Assembly: GCA_037447655.1 (NCBI GenBank)
Contig: JBBHKE010000838.1
Coordinates: 135,122-197,121, forward strand
Source: Zygnema cylindricum
Taxonomy: Eukaryota; Streptophyta; Zygnematophyceae; Zygnematales; Zygnemataceae
Direction of reading: 5' to 3'
Length of the DNA stretch: 62,000 nt
The position numbers were made by a program, and so were the translations under genes. Under the pieces are notes generated by a model. The model saw only the letters and a list, made by a program, of their open reading frames with translations, ran no database searches and had not been told where the DNA came from. Every line of letters starts with the position of its first letter. Within the stretch, counting starts at the first letter, position 1. Positions 1 through 11,482 of the stretch are shown piece after piece.

Positions 1-1019
1 TATGCCGAGGGGAAATGTGAAACGAAGCGCGGACGAGTCGAATGTACGATCTGACTAAGTTGTTTCTTATTTATGTCCACGTGATTATGTTATTATCTTC
101 CACACTGTTCCCTCGCGGACTTAGTGGCGAAGGAGTGCACGAAGACGAAGCTATGACAAAACCGTAGACGCCAGGCGCTCCCTTGTCACACCTTCTATTA
201 TTGTATTAGTGCACCTGTATTTATTCTTTGTTGAATCAGTCTAGCATGTAAGCTGAGCAGGCGCGAAGCAAAGTGTAAAGGGGAGCCGTATGATGGGAAA
301 CCGCCGCGTACAGTTCTGTGAGAGGCCTTGCGGAGTTTAAAGACCGCAAAGACGCCTACTCTCCCTTGGTATAATGGGCTGTGTTTCCATTTTTCAAACA
401 GTGGATTTGGATTGGCTGTTCTTTTTGCGTGTGCAAGTTTTTACGCAGACCCTAGCCACTGTTTTGTGTTTTGTTATACAAAAGTGCATGCTCTTACCGC
501 TATTTGTATCCTACTGTTTATTTCGGACGTATGAAATACCGAAAACAGCAGCAAATTACAAGCACGAAGGGTGACGAAGGAGTGCAAGAATTGCACGAAG
601 GTGTGCAGCACTGTACCCCGGCCCTGCTTCCCCTTGCACTCCTTCAACCGCTCCCTCTTCATGCGCAGAACGAAGGTCCTGCTTCTTGCACTCGTCGCGC
701 CTCCAGCAGTGCTACGGACCTTCATCAGAGGTCCGAAGGACCGAAGGAGGGGGGGGAAGCTGAGGGAGGGCGCGAAGCATGCACGTTGTGGCGGAAGCAA
801 AGCAGAAGCGACGACGTATACTAACTCTTACTCGGGTGCACTCTTAGGGTCGCACCCGGCCGGATATGAATTGCTTGCTCAATCTCTTACGCTAGGCGTA
901 ATCTTTTGCTTTCTTCGCAGCATAGCAGCTCAAAGGAGTGCAAAAATACGAAGGCATGAAATACCAAGCTTTGGAAGCGAATTAAAGAATAAATAAAAAG
1001 GCGCCGGGGCCAGGCTACG
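1..1019. other. Gene-free stretch with a scattered short motif
   Basis: I see no gene here. The short open frames on both strands overlap one another and resemble no known protein. Variants of the motif GAAGGAGTGC recur (for example near 129, 577, 932), which suggests a decayed repeat. No terminal repeats or target duplications were found. Confidence 0.5.
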
Positions 1020-1079
1020 ATGTGCATCCCGGCCCGGAGGAAAGCTCGCTCCCCGCCCCCCATTTCAGGCTGCAGTGCT

Positions 1080-1800
1080 ACGCACCTCTTCCCCCCTCCC
1101 TCCTTCATCGCACCCTCCCACCACCTTACCTCTCCCTCTCCCTCCCTCCCTCCCTCCCACCACCTTACCTCTCCCACTCCCTCCCTCTCCCCCTACCTCC
1201 TGTGCTCCACAAAGGCCTTTTGAAATTGTCCTATATGGGCCGTGGGACCTCCAAAGGCGGTCCATCCAAGGAGGGAGTAAGAGGAGAAGAGGGAAGCCCA
1301 GCTGGCCCGGGAGAACTGGGGGGGAGGGAGAGGGGGAGGAGAGAAAGAAGAGAGTTAAAGGGAGAGGGGAGGGAGAGAAAGGGAAGGGGAGGGGGAGGGG
1401 GAGAAGGAGAGGGAAAGGGTGAGGGAGAGAAGAGAGAGAGGAGAGGGAGAGGAGATTAAAGGAAGAGGAGAGGGAGAGGGAGAGGAGAAAGAGGGGGGAG
1501 ATGGAAGAGAGGGAGAAGAGGAGAGGGGAGGCAGAGGAGAAAGAGGAGGGAGAAAGAAATAGGAGAGGAGGAGAAGAAAGGAGAGAGCGGAGGGAGAGGA
1601 GAGGAGAGAGGAGTGGAGAAGGAGAAGGAGAGGAATAAGAATTCAAAAAACAGAAAAGTGAAAAATGAAGAGGAGAAGAGTTGACCCCTACTCGCCTTCC
1701 AAAACTGGGCGGAGAGGGAGAGAGGGAGAGGGAAGAAGACGAGAGTGAGAGGAAAAGGGGGAGGGAGAGGGGGGAGGGAAGGGAAGGGAAGGGGAAGCAA
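1080..1800. repeat. Polypyrimidine block followed by polypurine blocks
   Basis: About 1080-1200 is almost pure C/T on the plus strand (CCCTCC/CTCTCC repeats). About 1255-1645 and 1690-1800 are almost pure G/A (GAGGGAGAGG-type repeats). Because a C/T tract precedes G/A tracts, transcripts or single strands could pair. The long Arg/Glu/Gly-rich and Ser/Pro/Leu-rich open frames here are products of low complexity, not genes. Confidence 0.85.
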
Positions 1801-2175
1801 GGTCGGTATTATACTTCTGTACTTACTTTTTCAGTATTTTACCTGAAGTGTCCTATTTTATCCGATTATCATATTTTATTTAAAAACTCGTATTTTATCC
1901 GAAGCATGATATTTTTTAATTTTTCAACTATTTTTTACAATTTTTATTTTATTTTAATTTAATTTAATTTAATTTAATTTATTTATTTATTTTATTTTTT
2001 TGGTACAGAAATTAATTTTATTTTAATGTGTCGTATTTTTTCCAAAATATCATAATTCATATTTTATCCAAAACATTGCTTTTTACCAAATATCTCATTT
2101 TATCCAAATATCGTATTTTATCCAAAGAAACGTATTTTATGCAAAGCATCGGATTCCATTGAATAAAGGATTTTT
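1801..2175. repeat. AT-rich degenerate array of a TATTTTATCCAAA motif
   Basis: The motif (C/A)TATTTTATCC(A/G)AA recurs at irregular spacing (about 1850, 1890, 2057, 2095, 2112, 2135). A short (TTTAA/TTTA)n tract lies at about 1945-1995. No coding potential is visible. Confidence 0.6.
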
Positions 2176-2199
2176 TTTTGCACTCAAAATGCAACTCCA

Positions 2200-2470
2200 G
2201 GAGGTCAGGAGTGAGGGGAGGAGGTAGAGGGGGAGAGAGGGGGGAAGGCAGAGAGGGCGGGGGGGAGGGAGAGAGCGGGAGGGGGAGGGAGAGAGAGGGG
2301 GACGGACAGAGAGGGGGAGAGAGAGAGGGGAGAGGAGAGCGAGAGGGGGAGTGGAGGGAGAGGGGGAGTCGAGAGAGAGGAGGAGGGAGAGAAAGGGGGG
2401 GGCGAGAGAGGGGGAGGGATTAATAGAGGGAGGGAGAAATAAGAGGGGGAAGGAGAGAGAGAGAGAAATA
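2200..2470. repeat. GA-rich low-complexity block
   Basis: An almost unbroken purine strand made of GAGAGGGGGA-like units. Open frames across it are compositional artefacts. The following 2471-2720 is A-rich with AATAATAAC units and holds nothing recognisable. Confidence 0.8.
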
Positions 2471-2721
2471 TAAATTACAGTCAAAATTAATGGGGGTAAT
2501 AGAAAATAATCATGTAAAAACAAAAACTAGATGTACACGAAATTAACGCAAAAAAAAAAAAAAAATAACAAGAAGGAAATAACAATGGAAATAATAAAGA
2601 AGTAAAGAAAGAAACAAATTAAAAACATAAATAAATAACAATGATAATAATAATAACAATAAGTTAAAGTACCTCGGCAGGCTCCTCTACGACAACTTCC
2701 GGCATGTCATCCAGCGTGTCT

Positions 2722-3275
<554 letters not shown>

Positions 3276-3587
3276 AAAACCAAAAATCAAAAGTCTTGTT
3301 AATTCAGGTACATTTAAAACAAAAAAAAACAAAAAAAAACATCAAAAGAAATCCCGGTTCCTGGCGAAAAATTTCGCTGTTTATTTCTCTTATCTGATCT
3401 TAGTTTTAATTTTATTTTTTTCTGCATTCGACAAAAAAAAAAAAAAAAACAGCAAACAAACAAACAAAAGAAAAAAAGTATAACTTTGAAGATAGAAACA
3501 TAAAATGAGTTAAAAATCGCAAATAGTTGTTAAACGCTTCCAATTGGGTTCACAAATATAAAACACACACACACACACTATATATAT

Positions 3588-3628
<41 letters not shown>

Positions 3629-4568
3629 ATATATATGAAAGGGGCAAAGAAATGAACGAAATAAAAAAAAATGGATGAAGAAACTTAAAGATAAGACCGG
3701 AAAAAGATAAAAAAAAATACAGCTGAAAATCAAATCAAATTAAATAAAATAGAAAAAATCATCTTTTCCTTCGCTTTTTTTTTTTTTTTTTTTTTTTTTT
3801 TTGGCTTTTCATTCTTCTTTTTTTTTTTTTTTTTTTTTTCTTTTTTTCTTTTTTACTTTTTTTCTTTTTTCTTTTTTCTTTTTTCTTTTTCCTTTGCTTC
3901 CTTTTGTCCTTTTTCCTTTGTTTTTTTCTCTTTTTTACTTTTTTTTTTCCCGTACCCCATTTGAAGTGGCTGTATCTTCATGGTCGGAATCATGTTCATC
4001 CGGCTTTTTCTGCATAAAAAGACAAAAAAGGTTTCAATTTACAATAGAAAAAAGTTGTCAAAAAAAAACAAATACAAATGAATGCAAATTTTATGAAAGA
4101 AAAAAAGAGGTTTGTTAAACAAAAGACAAAAATGGTGAAAAGGAAGTTAAATAGAGAAAGTTACAGAAATTGTGTTAACTTTATGGAAGTATAACAAAAG
4201 ACAAAATGGTTTCAATCTAAGAAATAAAAGAAAAAATGGTCAAACTTCTGAAATTGTTAATGTCCAATTTTATTAACAGAATGTCACCACTCCTAGACCA
4301 GTTTGAATAAAACAAAATGAAGTCAAAGTTTAAAAGATTTGATGACTATCTCCAATAGTTGATTTTTGAATTTTGGCTGTTGATTTTTGATTTTCGATTT
4401 TTGATTTTTGATGTTGAAAGTCACAGTACAATGTTGCTTGATTTACAATTTGTCGAAAGTAAATGATTATCATCAGTGTTTGATTTTCGGAAACTTCAAT
4501 TTTGATACTTGATTTTACAAGTCCGGTACATGCTTCATAATTTGATTTCAAATGTTCTATGTCCAATA
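3276..4568. repeat. A/T-homopolymer-rich stretch with a compound microsatellite
   Basis: No gene is visible. About 3561-3636 is a compound microsatellite: an AC run, a TA run, a GA run of about 16 units, and a second TA run. About 3771-3955 is nearly all T. About 4370-4410 repeats TGATTTTTGATTTTCGAT. Frameless poly-K and poly-F/L open frames here are artefacts. Confidence 0.7.
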
Positions 4569-4768
4569 CACCTTGAATCGTTATCAGCGTATAGAAATTA
4601 TTAGTGTAAAGAAAAAATTAGCGTCATTCACTCTAATTTAGTTCCAGGAGACGTGGCAGATTATGGTCCACGTCCTTAAATAGGGTAGTTTATTATATTT
4701 AAGGTATCAATGTCAAAAATTTTGGGGTGCCGATATAGCGTACATAAGGCTAATAACGATTCACGGTG
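4569..4768. mobile_element. Small TA-target inverted-repeat element (200 bp)
   Basis: The left end begins CACCTTGAATCGTTATCAGC. The right end, read in reverse complement, begins CACCGTGAATCGTTATTAGC, so 18 of 20 positions agree. Each end is flanked by TA (4567-4568 and 4769-4770). A TA target duplication with short inverted repeats fits a non-autonomous Tc1/mariner (Stowaway-like) element. It abuts the next element, sharing a single TA. It contains no coding sequence. Confidence 0.65.
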
Positions 4769-4770
4769 TA

Positions 4771-5329
4771 CACCGCCAATCGCTATTAGCGTAGAAGTTT
4801 CTTTAGCGTATAAGAATAATTACCGTGGTTTACGCTAATTAAGAATTTGAAAATTTTGAAAAAAATCATACATTCTAATTGTTTAATAATTCTAATTTGG
4901 GTCTTTGAAAAAAGCAAATGTCGGTCGCAAACATGCTTACACTAATATAGGTATTTGTACAAAATCTGACAAATCGTACACAAATCGTACGTTCACACGG
5001 TCGAAACGTGGTTGTTGGACGAATATATGCGAACGTGATATTTGACAACCCGATTTGATCCCCTTTTTAGATCGCACATTCTCATGCGTCTGTGGCTACT
5101 AAGCAAAATGAATTGTACTTTTTTCACTTAAAAAGGTACGTTTTTGTACGGTATGACTATGACCGTACACCACACTATTTAAAAGATGGCGTACTTCTGT
5201 TTTGTACGGTACTAAAAAATTAACCCTAAATAGAGTAAAGAAAAAAATAGAATGAACTGGGCTAATGGAGAATAAAAAAAAAAAGCGGGACGAAATTAGC
5301 GTACACTACGCTAATAGCGATTGGCGGTG
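4771..5329. mobile_element. TA-target MITE with perfect terminal inverted repeats (559 bp)
   Basis: The left terminus CACCGCCAATCGCTATTAGC is matched perfectly by the reverse complement of the right terminus. With the flanking TA included the perfect match is 25 bp (4769-4793 against 5307-5331). Further TAGCGTA/TACGCTA boxes lie just inside. Other members in this window are at 45825-46537, 47861-48077 and 52426-52637. It has no coding capacity, so it must be mobilised in trans. The TA duplication places it with Tc1/mariner-type elements by inference. Confidence 0.8.
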
Positions 5330-5429
5330 TAGTGTTTAATTTTTTATGTCTGATTCTCAATGACTGAGAGGTCAATCTTGGAAGTTTGATTTTCGATGGC
5401 CACTATTTGACAATTGATGTTTAATTCAT

Positions 5430-5780
5430 TCGTTGTTAAATGTTTCAATGTCTGATGCTCAATGTTCAATGTTCAATGTTCAATGTTTCAATGTGCAATG
5501 TTCAATGTCCGATGCTCAATGTTCAATGTTCAATCTTCAATGTTCAATGTTCAAAGTTCAATGCTCAATGCTCAATGTTCAATGCTCAATGCTCAATGTT
5601 CAATGTTCAATAATCAATGTTCAATGCTCAATGCTCAATGTTCAATGTTCAATGTTCAATGGTCAATGTCTAATGTTTAATATTAAATGTTCCAATGTTC
5701 AATACTTAATATTCAATGTTCCAATGTTCAATACTTAATATTAAATGTTCAATGTTCAATGTTCACTGTTCAATGTTACC
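5430..5780. repeat. Heptamer satellite (TTCAATG)n
   Basis: About 45-50 copies of the 7-bp unit TTCAATG and variants (GCTCAATG, TCTAATG) fill this stretch, with more diverged copies out to about 5945. As 7 is not a multiple of 3, the repeated unit cycles through all frames. This explains the odd Met/Phe/Asn/Val/Gln/Cys open frames, which are not genes. The unit is not the plant telomere heptamer. Confidence 0.85.
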
Positions 5781-6114
5781 TATGAAATAGTCAATGTTGA
5801 ATGTTAGATATTCCTTGATGGATGAAAAGTGTTAAATGCACAATATAAAATGTCCATAAGTCCAATATTTCAAGTTTGATGTTTAATGAAAATGTACTTC
5901 AACATCCGACCTCCGATTTTCGCCGTCCAATGCTCAATGTTAATATTCCATAAACTTTGTTTGGTATTCAATAAACACAAAAATCATTTCCATTGTTAAT
6001 TGAGGAAACGTTAAATGTTCGATGATGAATATCATATTATCGTATACTTTTTGTTCCATGATTGAAAAATAATTCCAATTCCCAACATTCCATGATTCAC
6101 ATGCCCTTCTCAAT

Positions 6115-6480
6115 ATCCTTTCCCTCCCCCTTCGTCTCCCTCCCTTTCCTTTCTCTCCCTCTCCCTGCTTTCCATCCTCCCCTATCTTCCTTTCCCTCAG
6201 CAACTCCTGTCCCCGTTCCCCTTTTTACCGCCTCTGTCTCTCCTCGCTCCCCTCTGTCATCTCCTCTCCCCCTTCTATTGACTTTATCCTAACCCCAATA
6301 TCTCCCCCTCATCCCTTCCCATCATTCCCCTTTTTCCCACTCTTACCCCCCCCTCGTCCTTTCCCCCCCTCCCACTTTTCCGCCTCTCTCTCGCCCCCCC
6401 CTCTTTCCCTCCCCCTCCCCTTTCCTTTTTTGGTCCATCTCCCTCCCTCCAGTCCCCCTCCTCCCCTCTCCCCCTTGCCT
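6115..6480. repeat. C/T-rich low-complexity block
   Basis: A nearly pure pyrimidine plus strand (CCCTCC/CCTTTCC) with only short breaks. The Pro/Ser-rich translations are compositional. It directly precedes the GGAAAC-based minisatellite. Confidence 0.8.
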
Positions 6481-6519
6481 CAGCCAGATCCTTCCCCCCT
6501 CGACCCGAAACTCCCACAA

Positions 6520-6842
6520 TCGGAAACTCTAACGGAAACAGAAAACGGAACCAAATCGGCAACTCCGTGGGAGATTGAAAGCGGAACAAAAACGGAAATG
6601 GAAACGGAAACGAAAATGGAAAAGGGAACAAAAAAAGCAACTCTATGGGAGGCTGAAAATGGAACGGAAACGGCAACAAAAACGGAAAACGGAATAATAA
6701 AGGCTACTCTATGGGAGACGGGAGCCGGAACGAGAAAAGAAACAGAAATTGGAACAGAAAACGGAACAAGAAAGGCAAATCTGTGGGAGGCTGAGAACGG
6801 AACAAAAACGGAAACGGAAACGGAAACGACCAGGGACCACAA
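6520..6842. repeat. GGAAAC hexamer array organised into a 66-78 bp higher-order unit
   Basis: Short units (GGAAAC, GGAACA, AAACGG) run throughout. Every 78, 66 and 72 bp a box like GCAACTCTATGGGAGGCTGA recurs (starts about 6559, 6637, 6703, 6775). All periods are multiples of six, so a plus-strand frame (6430-6903) stays open and would encode a Thr/Glu-rich repeat containing ATLWEAENG. No homology or splice context supports it as a gene, so I treat it as a minisatellite. Confidence 0.7.
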
Positions 6843-7809
6843 ACTGTTGGGAGCGTGGGTTTTTGGGAACCCTTATGGGGCTCTGGTGAGAAATACAAAG
6901 TAAAAAATTAAATCACAAAAAGAAAAATATTTGTATAGAAAATAATTACTGTGGATGATTAAAAAAAGCGCGGGAAGAAATGTGAGAGAAAAAGAATAAA
7001 ACGAGGGTTAAGTCTGTCAAATAAAGAAAAAAATTCCAAAATGGATAAGAAATAGGGGAAGAAACATCTTATCAGGGGGAGAGAGGGAGAGAGAGGGAGA
7101 GAGAAAACGAAAGAAGTGTGAGGCGGAGATGAAAAAAAAATAACATCAAGAAATGACAAATTAGAATAGTTGTTACTGCCCCCAGGTTTTATTTGGGGGT
7201 AGTGAATCTGGACATTTTCTCCTATGTCGTTCCTTTTTTAATTTTTTTTTTGACTGACACTCTTAGTCGTACTTTTGTATACGAATCGTACTAAAACGGA
7301 GAGGAATCTTTACTTTATATCATACGAATATTATTAAATACGACTGTCGGCGCTAAACACACATTGACTTTATCGCAAAAATATTTTGAAAATTTGACTA
7401 AATTAGAATTAGTACTTTTTAAAACTCGCGACAGACATTTTCGATTTTTTGCATGTATTGATTCTATGTTTTAACTTTTTCCGTCGCTTAGGGGGAAAAA
7501 GATTCTCCGATATTGTCGTTCTCGCTAAACGCTAAAAAAATGTGACGTGACACTTCGGAAATTAGTCAGATGACACCTCCCCGTAACGACACATCCCCAA
7601 TACGACAAAAACCTGGTTTTTAAATTGTAAGAGGTTTTTCAAAGCAATCCACGTCGGCAGACAAGTGTTTCTACATTCAACTCCTAAAATGACGTCATCA
7701 CTAAAATTTGCAAAAACTTGATGATTTTTTTGCCATCCGCTTCCATGTCCTCTCCGACAGTTTAATGCTCGTGTCTCCATCAATATCTTTATATTTGTCA
7801 ATTGTTTAT
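6843..7809. other. Gene-free stretch
   Basis: AT-rich sequence with a short GA tract at about 7077-7105. I recognise no conserved protein, RNA or transposon end on either strand. Confidence 0.45.
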
Positions 7810-7812
7810 TTA

Positions 7813-8395
7813 GACCTCTTCTCCATGAGGCGCCGACAATAATCGTACGGATACGTTTCCTGGCAGACGCCGACAGTAATCATACGGATACGTTTACTGG
7901 CAGACGCCGACAGTAATCGTACGAACACGTTTACTGGCAGTAATATTTCGTCCGCGTCAGCAAGGAATCTATTGCGTACGTGCTTTCATTCGATTGGATG
8001 CACGTAGGTTCCAATTTTGACGGCGAGCGTCGTCAAAGATTCCAAAAGCAAAATATCTGAACTAGTATCCGTACATCCAGTCGCAAAATTAAATTAAGTG
8101 AATGTGCAATTTGTACGTTCGTGTTTTGTCTTTTTTGCGTTGTTTTGTCGTTCGTGTTTCGTCGTGGCGCCGCAAATTCCGGATGTCAACGGTTGGTGGA
8201 GGAGGCGTCACGGCCATTCTTCAACAAACATTTTTTGGTGGTTTTCGTTGGATTTGTTTCCCGCCTGTCCGAAGGCGCGTGGCATATGTCCGAAGGCGCG
8301 TGATCTATGTTCCGGAGGCACGTGGTTCATACGTGACCTTTCCACGCGTAAAAGTGTGTACGGAGAAAAGATGTTTTAACAGACGGAAAAAACAT
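7813..8395. mobile_element. Truncated Harbinger-like element end with an amplified subterminal repeat
   Basis: The left end follows a TTA and begins GACCTCTTCTCCATGAGGCG, close to the left end of the element at 54373. Immediately inside, a 37-bp unit is present three times in tandem (about 7829-7865, 7866-7902, 7903-7939). The same unit occurs once in the subterminal region of related elements (for example before 11454 and 56376). No matching right end was found before the next element, so this copy is probably truncated. Confidence 0.5.
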
Positions 8396-8398
8396 TAA

Positions 8399-9135
8399 GG
8401 GTGAACCTCCATCAGGCGAAAAGTGAGGTCGTTTACAGGGAAAAGTTCTTTTCCGTACTAAGCCGTATTGTTCTTTTTTTATATATAAAACATGTTTACT
8501 AGAGATTCGGCAAGATTCTCCAAACTTTTGGGCGAAAATTTCGACCTTCCGATTTCGAGTTTTCTTGGCAAACGCTCCTTCTGTCTAGTGTGTGGCAACT
8601 GGCAAGTCTCCTCAACTGTCCCCAAGAGGAGACTTGCCACACACTGGACGTTCCGATTGGTACACTTCGAAACAAAAGATACGATCCACGCGCGGACGAG
8701 CGATTACAACCTAACATTTGACAAAGGTCGTGTGCCTTCGTACAGGATGGATTCAAATCTTCAAAAAGCGACGAAAAAATCTTTGCCGACGGATATCCCT
8801 CTGACGCTTCTTTTACTTCGCGGAAAAGGAGCGTTTGAAAAATAATGGCATAAATTCTATAGCGATAAAATACGCACGTATACAAAATAAAATTTAATAC
8901 AGCATTACAAATCTTACATTTCGCTCGTGCGTACAGATACGCCGTTCAAATTCTGTACTTTTCAAATCTTTTAATATTCCCGGTCGGCTGAAAATGATCC
9001 TACGTGGTTCAATCGCAATCCAGCACGTACGCAATTGGTACCTCATTGGCACGACCTGATGGAGAAGTGATGCAAATATTACTGCCAGTAAATGTATCCG
9101 TACGATTACTGGAAACGCCTGATGGAGCACGACCC
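8399..9135. mobile_element. Harbinger-like MITE, 737 bp, TAA duplication
   Basis: The left end GGGTGAACCTCCATCAGGCG pairs with the right end, whose reverse complement is GGGTCGTGCTCCATCAGGCG. It is flanked by TAA on both sides (8396-8398 and 9136-9138). A 3-bp TTA/TAA duplication and GGG-initial ends are typical of PIF/Harbinger (Tourist-like) elements. A central hairpin has perfect 13-bp arms (8601-8613 and 8626-8638) around a 12-nt loop. No transposase is encoded. The element sits inside a remnant of a TA-target element whose right end is at 9159. Confidence 0.75.
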
Positions 9136-9254
9136 TAACTCTAATAGCGATTCACGGCGTAGTTTCTCAGTTTCTCTTGGTTCTCGGGCTTTTCCGTTGA
9201 CTTTTAGTTTCCAAACAACCTTTGACTCCTGTGGACATCTCCTTGCTTTTTTGT

Positions 9255-9347
9255 ATTGTTGGGTATCGGGTAAAACAAAAAAAAAATCATATCCCGATAA
9301 TCCTAAATATCGCGATATATCGGCAAGTGGTCTTCGATACCCAACAT
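9255..9347. repeat. Small fold-back element with GTTGGGTATCG ends
   Basis: GTTGGGTATCG near 9256 is mirrored by CGATACCCAAC near 9335, and the interior contains TATCGCGATATATCGG. Similar TATCG-rich fold-backs occur at 27525-28421, near 46950-47060 and near 59380-59420. Short, with no coding sequence. Confidence 0.5.
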
Positions 9348-9465
9348 TACTTTTTTGGTTTTAGGCTAGCGATTTTCATTTGTTTTAATGAAATATTTTT
9401 TTGTTTTTGTTCGTTTTGTTTTTTAAATTGCAAGGCTAGTGTACTTACTTGTTGTTATTATTTGG

Positions 9466-9680
9466 TTGTAATTATTATTATTACTATTATTATTATTATT
9501 ATTATTATTATTATCGTCATTATTATTGTTATTATCATTTTTTTTTAATCATTGCTATTATAATCTATCTTATTATTATTTTTTCACCCTTATTATCTTT
9601 ATTATTTCTATCATTATTATTATTATCAATTACTAATTATTATGTCACCATTACTATTACTATTATTATTAATAATAATT
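9466..9680. repeat. ATT trinucleotide microsatellite
   Basis: Imperfect (ATT)n repeats, densest at about 9472-9530, with diverged copies to 9680. Poly-Tyr/Ile/Leu translations are artefacts. From 9681 to 10434 I see no gene, only T-rich sequence with GGGTTTTTAGGG-like runs. Confidence 0.75.
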
Positions 9681-10434
9681 TTGGCCCTTTACCTTTGGCA
9701 ACTTTATGAGCTGTCAAACCTTCCCACAGGTCACGTAATAATATATTTATAATATAATAATATAAATATATGAAGGATTTGTGGAAAAGTCCATGCAGCT
9801 ATGGATACATCGAGTGGTTACTCGATCCATGGCTCTTATAATGGCTATTGGATGGATGTGGATCTTTCTAGGGTTTTTTAGGGTTTTTATGGAATTTTTA
9901 TGGTTTTTATGGTTTTTTAGAGAGTGTGAACCGTTTTTTAATCGCTTCTCAAGTCTTTTTGGGACTCCAGTTTCCCTTTTACAGTTGTTCCCCCCTTAAT
10001 TAAGATTACCTCTTCCGAAGCTCGGATGGGAAGTTATCGGAAGTTATCCTCCATTGGTGGAAACCATCGCATGGCTTTTTGTATTCTTTCGGTTTTTTTC
10101 GTAAGCTCTGTTATTATTTTTTGTTTGTAGCCGATCTTTTTCTGGGGATGGTTGGGGAATCGGAAGAGTTGGGAGGGATTGCATTGTGGAAATGGTTATT
10201 AAGTAGCGAGGTTATTTCTCACAGGAGGTTCAGATTTAAAAGTGGGATTATCCATGGCTTTTGTTTGGAGGGATTCGAGTCAACTTAAAAACCCTAAAAA
10301 ACCCTAAAAAAACCCAATTGCGGAAGTCAATGATCGATATATTGATGGACTTGAGAGTAAGGTTACCATAACAGAGCAAGTTTTATTTGGTACTGATGAT
10401 GAGGGAAAAAGTGATTATCTTATTACACAAGCTA

Positions 10435-11480
10435 CACCTTGAATCGTTGTTAGGGTTAATAATTTTTTCGCCACTTGAAACATCTTTTCTCCGTACACAC
10501 TTGTCCGATTTTCAGTTTAAGACCGCCAATCGGAAGGTGAGAATCTTACCTTTCAATCGAAACCGTTAGATCCACAATCCGACTTGTATGTACGGAAAAA
10601 AAATGTTTTAAGAGACGAAAAAAAACATTAACACTAAGGGTAACCTTCCATCAGGCGAAAAGTGGGGTTGTTTACTGGAGAAAGTACCATTCCGTACTAG
10701 GCCATACTTATTTTTTTTTTTTTTTTTTTACAAAAGATGTTTACTAAAAAATCGTTGAGATTCTGCAGACTTCTTGGCAAAAAATACCACCGTCCGATTT
10801 TTAATTTTCGACGCAAACGCCCTTTGTTTCCAGTACCTAGCTAGTCTCCTCCAACTGTCCGCGGGAGAAGAGTTAGCGATTACAGGACGCGTGTATTGGA
10901 CCACTTGTAAATTCAGCGTCAATCCACGACGGACGTGAAGTTGTAAAGTTACATGTGGCAAATGGCGTGTACCTTCTGACATCAAAATAACCACCTTGTT
11001 CGACGACAAATCTGTTCGCCGACAAAATCTTAGTCACCGGACATCCTGTCACGCCTCCTTCATAAATGTGCACAATCAAGTTGGTACAGCGATAATGCAT
11101 TCACGTACAAAATGGTACATTCTTCGACATTTGTTCAAACTTTAATTTTGCAACGGTTTTCGTGGCCGCTGGTACGACAACAACCCTAAGAACGTTGAGA
11201 TTGTACATTAGCGTGACGCTACCAGAATATTTTAATCGGCGTCTATTCGTACACATACTTAGCAACGATTTTGTCCTTTTCGAAATGATGATTATTCACG
11301 GGCGACTCAAAAGGATCCTACGTGGTACCAATCGCAATGTAACAAGTCAACAATTTTAGCTTCATTGGCACGACCTGGTGGAAGGGTGTTACAAATTTTA
11401 CTGCCGGTAAACGTGATCGTACAATTACTGGGAACGCCTGATGGAAGGTTACCCTAATACTCTAATAGCGATTCACGGTG
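10435..11480. mobile_element. TA-target element carrying a nested Harbinger-like insertion
   Basis: The outer left end CACCTTGAATCGTTGTTAGG and the reverse complement of the right end, CACCGTGAATCGCTATTAGA, are diverged inverted repeats flanked by TA (10433-10434 and 11481-11482). They match the element at 4569-4768. The interior from 10638 to 11454 is a separate Harbinger-like element. Removing it leaves an outer element of about 226 bp. Confidence 0.6.
10638..11454. mobile_element. Harbinger-like MITE, 817 bp, TAA duplication
   Basis: Perfect inverted ends GGGTAACCTTCCATCAGGCG are flanked by TAA (10635-10637 and 11455-11457). A second full copy lies at 55573-56376 and a diverged one at 8399-9135. 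The interior keeps the conserved block after the left end (AAAAGTGGGGTTGTTTACTGG) and a weaker TCTCCTC...GAGAAGA hairpin near 10845-10872. There is no transposase frame. Confidence 0.8.
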
Positions 11481-11482
11481 TA

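Noticed and set aside
5433-5738. Met/Phe/Asn/Val/Gln/Cys repeat proteins
   Set aside because: They are produced by the 7-bp repeat, which cycles through all three frames; no gene context.
7829-7939. CRISPR-like array of 37-bp repeats
   Set aside because: The units are directly adjacent with no spacers, match transposon subterminal sequence, and the genome is eukaryotic.
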